This document shows positions 56,909-64,000 of a DNA stretch of 64,000 nucleotides, in pieces. Location: contig CM066914.1 of the NCBI GenBank assembly GCA_033964015.1, positions 5,447,831 to 5,511,830 of the forward strand, in the 5' to 3' direction. Both the position numbers and the translations under genes were made by a program. This stretch comes from Scolanthus callimorphus. Lineage: Eukaryota; Cnidaria; Anthozoa; Actiniaria; Edwardsiidae. Under the pieces are notes generated by a model that was not told where the DNA came from, did not search any database, and saw only the letters and a list, made by a program, of their open reading frames with translations. Numbering within the stretch: the stretch's first letter is position 1; each line of letters opens with the position of its first letter.

Positions 56909-59900
56909 ATGGGATCTTCTTCCTCGAAGTTTCGAAAAGCCCTACAAAGAGGCGAAGAAGTCGAGGCAATGCAGCTGTATTTAAAGAACCCAGAGATCAA
57001 GCGAAACTTGGATCCAAACTACAGTTATGGAGAGAACTACGGCAACGATACAATCCTGCATTATGCATGTTTGTACGGAATGAAGCCATTTGTGAGGGAT
57101 TTTTTATCAGAGGGAGCAAATCCAAACAAGCGAAACTCGGCGAACCAGACTTGTGCTCACCTAGTCTGTATGTCGGATAGAGGTCAGGACTCGGCAGTCG
57201 ACAAACACAGATGCGAATGCTTATCTCTGTTGCTTTGTTGGGCTCACGGGGAGCCGTCAGATCAAGTCGATTTACCAGCTAAAGATGAGGTCAGTTTTAC
57301 ACTTTATTTTGAGCGTGATAACAGTGCTTAGGATTATAAAGTATCACATTTCACTGGCAACTCAACTCCATTAAGGCTTGTTTTTTTAATACATTTCTCC
57401 ATTTCAATCATTAAAGTAGACTATATATCTCATATCTATTGAAATAATCTGAAAAAATAATAACAATTTACTTTTATTTTTACCTGTCATTTTCTCATTC
57501 CTTTAGTGGCCCTTATAGTTACAAATTTTGAATAAGAGACAAATTCATACATTATTTCACTGAATAACATTTATTAAAGATAACTCTTGTAATGCATAAA
57601 AGCAGTTACAACTATTGCTTTATCACACCTTTTAAATACCACAAGCATTTTTAATGGTTTTATGTTAGAGGTGTGATAGTAATATACCATTTATGCCAAA
57701 CTTAACACTAAAAAGTAAGATTGGCTATCTTATCAGTTTTCAAATATTTTCTATATTAATACAAATGATTTTTTTAGAAACATTACTTCCAAATGAGAAA
57801 GGTACATTAGGAGTGTTGTAAAAGCTGTGTGCTTTCCTGATAGATGAACAGCCATTTATTTAAGTACCGGTAGCAATGCAGGGGATTATAAATTTGATAG
57901 ACTAGTAGTCTAGTTTCTGATAGAGTAACCTTCATTTAATATTAATATATTCAAGAGTTAGTCAAAATTGAAGATTGAAGGCCAAAATTTTGTAAACCAA
58001 ATGAGTTAAAAAAGCCACCTGGGGCAATATGTACTGTAAGTAAATTATTTTATAATTGAAATTATTTTAAAATTTATTGAAAGGCTGACATATGTTATGT
58101 AAAGTATCTGCTATGTTTCCTCATTACTAGTGGCTCATTTACTTTTTAATGTATATTTACCAGTACATTGTCATTTGAGATACATCCAGCTGATCTCACT
58201 TTACAGTGGCATGCACAAAGGAATTGTTTGACAAAATGAAATGTTGCTAAGGTCCAGCGAGAGAGACCCAAATTTTCACAGTTTGGGGAAGCAAAATCTA
58301 GATTTAATCATCGTGCATGAAGTCTTCGGAATCTTGGTATTCTGAAAAGTCAGTTTCATAATCTCAAGTTCTTTCAGATTTCTCTAGCTTTTCTTTAATC
58401 TGCTCTTTTCCTTTTGCCAAGCTGCATGACATTTACCAAGCTGCAGGTCTTTACACAAGTGGTCTTACAAGGTCCCACAATCACATGCACTGTGTTCCAT
58501 CTTAAATCTTTTTTTTCCAATACTATCAGGGACTGGAATATTTTGCCATCTGTAATTGAAAAGTGATCAGTTGCCTAAGTTTAAGGCATCTCTCAGTAGT
58601 CTGTAAATGTGTGGCCGCTAGCCCTTCCTTTCTAAGAATCATCAAATTTTTGATGAAGAGGATTATTGGAAAATAAAAGTAAATAAATAACTAAAAGCCA
58701 AGATAAAAGTTAAACATTGTTTACCTCTCCCTGGTTTACCATTTGCCAACCTCCTATTACTCTAGAGAGGCTGACACACTCAAAACCATGCTGTTTGGGT
58801 GCCTTACCTTCCTTCTATCTCTATTTTTATTGTATAGACAGAACACTTAAAGAACTTTATATGCAAATTTGTTTAGTTGTTAAATGCTTTTTAGTCAAAA
58901 CATCTCATCAGAACACTATAAATTTACTTTCAGAAAGGGAACACCGCTCTTCATTACGCTGCCAGCTCTGGCTTGCTTAATTGCATTCAGGTGAGTGATG
59001 TGAATTAATATAATATTTGATTAATATTCATGTATAATTTTTCAACATTTTGAATCACCAGACATAAAATTGTGAGGACTACTGACTCCAATATGACTAT
59101 AATTCATATCTGGTTCATGATAGTAGGAAGTGTATCTACTGAGCCATATAATATATTCATGTCTTGCTTTTCAGTAGCAAAACCACCATCATTACTGCTA
59201 TTAACAAACATGATCAAGCAAGTATTAACAGGGCTGATCTCTTCAATAAAAGTATTTTTACACTGATGCTGAAAAAGTTCATTTAAATTCATTGCCAGAC
59301 AGACAGATAGATATAACCAAGTGGCAGGCATACAGAGGCAGTTAGCCAGTCAGGCAGACAATGACAAAATAGCCAGACAAGCTGCATGGCTCAGTGGTGG
59401 ATGCAGACCCATTAGAAGGGGGGTGGCATAGTAGGGGGTTGGCATAGTACAAAGGATATTACAGATTTCAGACCAAGGGAGTGGCAAATCTAAAGGTTAT
59501 ACCAGAAATATGAGATTTCATTTCATTTTTTAACTGGAAATTCCAGAAGGGGAGCTGGGCTTAGTTTTATTCCTCTGGTAGGGGTATGAATAATTTCTGT
59601 GATTACATCCTGAAATATGGTGTCCAATCAGCAGTCTACTATTTCACAAGTTCATTTTGTACCCTCTCGCATATTTCTATATACTTATAATTTTCTTTTT
59701 TTCCAGCTTCTTGTTGCTCATGGTGCACCTTTGTATGAAGAAAACAAAGAAAATCAAACAGCTTGTGACTGTGCTATCCAGGGGAATTTCACTGATATTG
59801 CTGCCTATCTAGAATCTAAGATGGTATTCTCTGTAAGTGCTTACATGAATAATATTAATTCAGAACCAGTAAAACACCCTGTAATTGGTCAACAGGCTGT

Positions 59901-62900
59901 GTGTTATTACAGAATACATGTACCATTGGCTTCAAAGCATGAGATGTACACGCTACCAAAACTGACTTTGAAAGCACATGCGGTTCAGGCTTTTTCATTG
60001 TGAGAATTTTTTTTATTGTTGTAAAAAATAAAATGATGTGCACAAAAGATGCCATAGCATGTCATAACAACAGTCGATTGTGAAAAGTGCTGCAAAATGG
60101 TACAGCACTTCATGGTTGCAGCACTGATTGTGGCATGGCACAGAACCTTGCCTCACAGGAAAAAATTGCGTAAAGACATTAATGGTTTTGGTAGCGTGTT
60201 TCCATTATTGTGTGAAAAATGTTCATGGGAAGACTTTTCCATTAATTTTTTATGTACATTAATGGAAAAACGCTACCAAAACCATTAATGGTTTTACGCA
60301 ATGTTTTCCTGTGATGCAGAATGAAATCGCATATTCATAGCACAGTAACTGCAGTCACTGTCACTGCTGGTACAGAAGCACAGGACAATGTTTTTTTGTT
60401 TTGCTAAACTTGCATTTTTTTGCATTTCTTTTGATAGGATAATATATCTGCTCCAGACTTGGAAGACAACATTCATTCTTCTAATCAAGAGGACATTCAG
60501 GTATGATAATATATGCCATCTTTAAAACATCTGACAATTGTTTTTTTGGCACAATAATCTAAACAGTGCAATGGAGTGTCAAACTCAGTGGCACAATTAA
60601 CTATGGACTCCCCCCCCCCCCCTACACACTTTGCCCCGCCACCACCCCACTGGAATTTCCAGTTAAAAATATGGTGATTTTATGGGAAATAAAACGAACA
60701 TTGAGTCCCCCACCCCACTGGAATTTCCAATCCCATCTCTGTGTCTTAGCAAGACTCAGTTTTGAACCTCAGTTTTGAACAATATGCATTGTTTGAAATG
60801 CCACCTGCCATTTATGATAGGAAATGCTACATAAAGAGTAAATAACGCTGCATTTTGTTTTCTAGCACCACAGTGGCTTGTGTGCACAGGACCTTCAAGA
60901 AGCCAAGGATCAGTTGCTAGTGGAAACAGCAGACATGTTGATGGTTTGTACTGTACATTTTGTTATTGCATGATTCCAAAAATCATCCATACCCCTCCCA
61001 CCCAAGGGGTTTTAGGTATGACACCCCACTGCTCAAAAGGCACTAGTAGTGGTACTGATGAAAACACGTTGAGCTTCCCCAGTAGTGGTACTGATGAAAC
61101 CATGTTGGGCTTCCCCAATCTCCCTATTTTTGACCGAGCGCTAGAACAGCTTCAGATATATGGCTTTCCGGGAGTTTTCCTGAGCGCTTCCAAGAGCCTG
61201 TTTCAAAGTCTCGGAGAGACCCCATTTTTTCATTGTGGAGTTCCTGCTGGGCTCTAGATGATTTTTTTTTTTTAAGGCAATAAACTAATGGCTGGATGCC
61301 TTTTTGTTTTCTCTTTAGGTGCCTTTGTTCACAGCAGAAGCTTTGCTAAGAAATCATGGTAATAACTTGATGTATATATTAAAAAGCTAGGAGTTCCACC
61401 ATTGCCAAAGCTGATAGCCCAGTTAAGTTTGGACACTTAACCAATTTTGAATCTCTAACTGGGTCTGTTCTCTTATGTTTTGTGCATATTTTTTTGTGAA
61501 CTACACATTCTTTTCTCAGCCATGAAAATTGCTTTTCAGAGTGGTCCCGTGAACACCTCGTTGAGGCTTGGATGGCAGATGCAAAAGCTGCTTGTGAAAA
61601 GGCTGGCGTTAGGCTGCCAGAAGGTGAGAGGGCGTCGAGTATTAGACGTCATAAAAAGTGACTAAACAACTCACCTGAAAAAAAAATCTGTTTCTAATCA
61701 ATAAATCTTAAACAGAACAACTCAACCAATTGTTTGGTTTACAAAAGCGTCAGAAAATTCCTATGGAAAATGAATATGAAGTGTTTGGATTGACATTTAA
61801 AATTATTCTGCTCTTTTTGAATAGGGAATGTCTGAACTCAGAAACCCTAACTCACGGGAAAAGAACAATGATACAAGAATGGGAAGTGTTTGGCTTTCCC
61901 ATGGACAAACATGTGAATTCCGAACACATGGGAAATTCAACTTTGCCATGGGAAATTCAGCTTTTCCCATAAATGGCTTTGTGCAGAAATTCCTTGTGTC
62001 AATTCTTCTGGGATGGAAACGTTTTTATAAATGCATTTCGGTTGAAATTATTTAGACTCTGTTTGTGAGAAAATGGGTTATTTCTCTATGTAACATAAGG
62101 CCTACCTATGAGCCTATATATGTTTCGCACAGTCATATGCAAATGTTGACAAATAGGACTTGACTTGATTTGTTTACCTAGGCTACGCCGAGGGAGAGAA
62201 GCGTATTGAACCGAAAAAGAAGCCAGAGCTGGTTACTCGCTCCAATGTCACGGTCAGTTAAACCATTTGGTCTCGACACTAGACACTGTTTGAACTTCAT
62301 ACCAACTCTCTTGTATAAACGAGATGCAAATCTGGTGCGATTTCTGTGCTCTCTTTTCTTCAAATCGCATCAAGTTGCAAAGAGTTTCGAACATGTTTGA
62401 AAACTCCCCGACATCACGCGAAAAAAGCCGCGGCAGATCGCGCCGAGTTGCACCTAGGTTGACATTAGTGATTTTGAGTTGACGCGTACGTGCGAGAAAA
62501 ATCGCGGCGACTCGCGCGACAAAAATTGCAAGTGTAAACGGGCCTTTAGAGATCACGGACATCTCCCTGCATTTGTAAAGTGATTCAGCGCTATACAAAT
62601 ATCCGGAAAAATAAACACATTAATTATCATTTATTTTTAATTATCCTAAACTGATTTGTACATAATTTTCACCATCGTTTTTCACATTGGTCAGGATGCG
62701 TGCATGATATGCGCGGAACCGATATCGCCTGGTGATTTGCCGCCTCTCGCCCTGTCATGTGGTCACGAGGCTTGCTGTCTATGCTGGGAAAGGTAAAGAA
62801 ACATAGCACCGCTCAATTGTCGCCCGCAAAAATAAGCCAAGCCCATGAATCATCTCATCTCAGCAGATGGTCCGTAGCCCCGGTATGGGACTCCCATATT

Positions 62901-63429
62901 TTAGGGGCAGGACGAAAAATCTGTTACAGCTAAATCCGTTGTTTTGCGCAGCGCATGTTTAAAACGTCGCTTTGGGTTTGGAATTTGTTTTTTTTCTGTT
63001 CCGTCAATCAAACAATCTAAACCAATCAGGTCCTTGTCTTGTTTCGCCTAGTGCAGCCGACTGGTTTTCTGTCGCGATGAAAGCCAGTCGACTGCACTAG
63101 GCGAAACAGGGCAAGAACATGATTGGCTAAAAGGATGGTTTAACTTGCGGGACAGAAAAAGCAAACTCAAACAAACTTTTGAAAGTACACAACGCGGTTT
63201 TGTCAATAAATTCATTTTTTTAGCAATAAATAGTAACATAAACCTTCTGGCACTAGTGCCACACTCTCTAGCGCGTAAAACCAGAACTCAAATGGGCCCT
63301 TTGCTAATCTACTGCACTTCCCATTGCTTTCTTTGTTATCTCTGCAGTTACCTTAATGTTAAAATCAAAGATGGCGATGCGCATAACATCCAGTGTCCTG
63401 CCTACAACTGTAATACCCTCGTCCCGTTA
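56909..63429 (+). CDS. ANKIB1: ANKIB1, ankyrin-repeat RBR E3 ubiquitin ligase (first ten exons; truncated by window end)
   Basis: Exons: 56909-57289, 58934-58990, 59707-59832, 60438-60500, 60866-60943, 61319-61358, 61540-61623, 62182-62252, 62695-62792, 63348-63429. All introns are GT-AG and every phase agrees, giving 360 residues. The protein starts MGSSSSKFRKAL, a good N-myristoylation consensus as in vertebrate ANKIB1. Ankyrin repeats follow (DTILHYACLYGMKPF, GNTALHYAASSGLL, LLVAHGAPLYEEN), then VETADMLMVPLFTAEALLR and EHLVEAWMADAKAAC, which are diagnostic for ANKIB1. RING1 begins at DACMICAEPIS, with CGHEACCLCW and KDGDAHNIQCPAYNC. The IBR and the catalytic second RING lie beyond 64000. 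The family transfers ubiquitin through a Cys thioester. No frame break is seen. Confidence 0.95.
57290..58933. other. ANKIB1 intron 1, nothing else recognised
   Basis: AT-rich intron with no tandem array, paired termini or coding content that I can support. Confidence 0.5.
60153..60314. repeat. Hairpin repeat in ANKIB1 intron 3
   Basis: Arms TCACAGGAAAAAATTGCGTAAA... and ...TTTTACGCAATGTTTTCCTGTGA are about 60 bp. They share the ACATTAATGGTTTTGGTAGC block, with a loop of about 40 bases. Confidence 0.75.
62300..62548. mobile_element. MITE of the GGTTTACACTTG family, copy 2 (left end missing)
   Basis: Shares ATTTCTGTGCTCTCTTTTCT, GCCGAGTTGCACCTAG and TTGACGCGTACGTGCGAG with 23731-24033 and ends in CAAGTGTAAACGGGCC. 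It lies in ANKIB1 intron 8. Confidence 0.6.
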
Positions 63430-63499
63430 GTAAGTAGTCTGTTGTTTCTGTTGAACTTACTGCTGTTTTCGTAAATCTGTTTGTTGTCCGTCAGCCGTA

Positions 63500-63837
63500 C
63501 TGCGTTTTTCATAATTCTGCAAAACTCTGAAGCAACAGTGAAACCATGTTTTAGCAGCTTCCTCTGATCGCACAACTAACACTTAGCGATCACAAACATC
63601 ACTCAGTGGTTTTGCAAAAACTGCCGGGTTGCTTAGATGTTTGATTCAAGAACTGATAGGGGCTAGCTAGGCTTCAAAACACAATTTTTCACTGTAAAAT
63701 GCAGAAAACATACCAAACATAACAAACTCAGGAAACATGCGTGGACCTGACTTAAAAGGCTTGATTGACGGAAGCCAAAACGCAGTTTGGCGTTTGGAAA
63801 TGTCAAGTGAGAGTTCGCAGAATTATGAAAATCGCTG
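63500..63837. mobile_element. MITE of the GCGATTTTCATAATTCTGC family, full-length copy
   Basis: Left CTGCGTTTTTCATAATTCTGC and right GCAGAATTATGAAAATCGCTG are imperfect inverted copies, each flanked by TA (63498-63499 and 63838-63839). It is 338 bp with no coding content. It is the longest of four copies (18183, 45451, 51129) and lies in ANKIB1 intron 10. Confidence 0.7.
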
Positions 63838-64000
63838 TAAATAAAATTGAAACCTATTTCAGAAGCGTTTACACCCGTGTGACCATAGTTTGTGTGACGC
63901 AGTGTTTTCTTCTTGCAGCCTGCAGTGTATCATGGGAGGGTCTTTTCCAAGATGAATTAGCGTAAATGTGGATCCCGAAGTTTACATTTTTCGGCTCGTA

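Noticed and set aside
1..64000. A new multi-gene or defence-like system
   Set aside because: The recognisable genes belong to unrelated cellular families. The rest is transposons and intergenic DNA, and no cluster logic could be supported.

Overview
This is AT-rich, intron-rich animal nuclear DNA. Vertebrate-like gene families, GT-AG introns and very dense short inverted-repeat transposons with poly(G)/poly(C) cores suggest a cnidarian, perhaps a stony coral. The taxon is inferred from overall character, not from a diagnostic marker. I see no rRNA, tRNA or CRISPR array and no prokaryotic features.

Layout. 1-3.9 kb: mostly intergenic, with small transposons and one doubtful exon. 3.9-16.5 kb: a Ty3/Gypsy retrotransposon on the minus strand (3906-16492), split in its integrase zinc finger by a minus-strand BEL/Pao element (5300-13346) with a clean CCGTT target duplication. 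16.5-22.5 kb: MITE-like repeats, including a TTA-flanked PIF/Harbinger-like element. 22.8-30.9 kb (minus): a seven-exon SLC30A (ZnT) zinc transporter with two truncated LINE tails in its introns. 31-36.9 kb: repeats. 37.0-40.0 kb (plus): a gene with four C1-like Cys/His modules and an MDM2-type RING. 40-47.8 kb: tandem and inverted repeats. 47.8-48.6 kb (plus): a single-exon two-pass membrane protein with a PPxY motif. 52.4-56.4 kb (minus): MRPS14 (uS14m), with a Mutator-like foldback element in its intron. 56.9-63.4 kb (plus): the first ten exons of ANKIB1, an RBR E3 ligase that runs off the right edge. MRPS14 and ANKIB1 are head to head across 490 bp.

The host genes are unrelated housekeeping or signalling genes and do not form a pathway. 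Two of them (ZnT and the C1-like/RING gene) have a one-base frame break in an otherwise conserved exon. Both LTR pairs differ only by short indels and show no substitution that I can see. The simplest joint explanation is residual indel error in the assembly, so these genes and the retroelement ORFs should not be called pseudogenes on this evidence.

I found no convincing new multi-gene system. The best leads are the C1-like/MDM2-type RING protein, the foldback element with a 9-bp duplication, the repeat expansion in the BEL gag, and the poly(G)/poly(C)-cored inverted-repeat elements.
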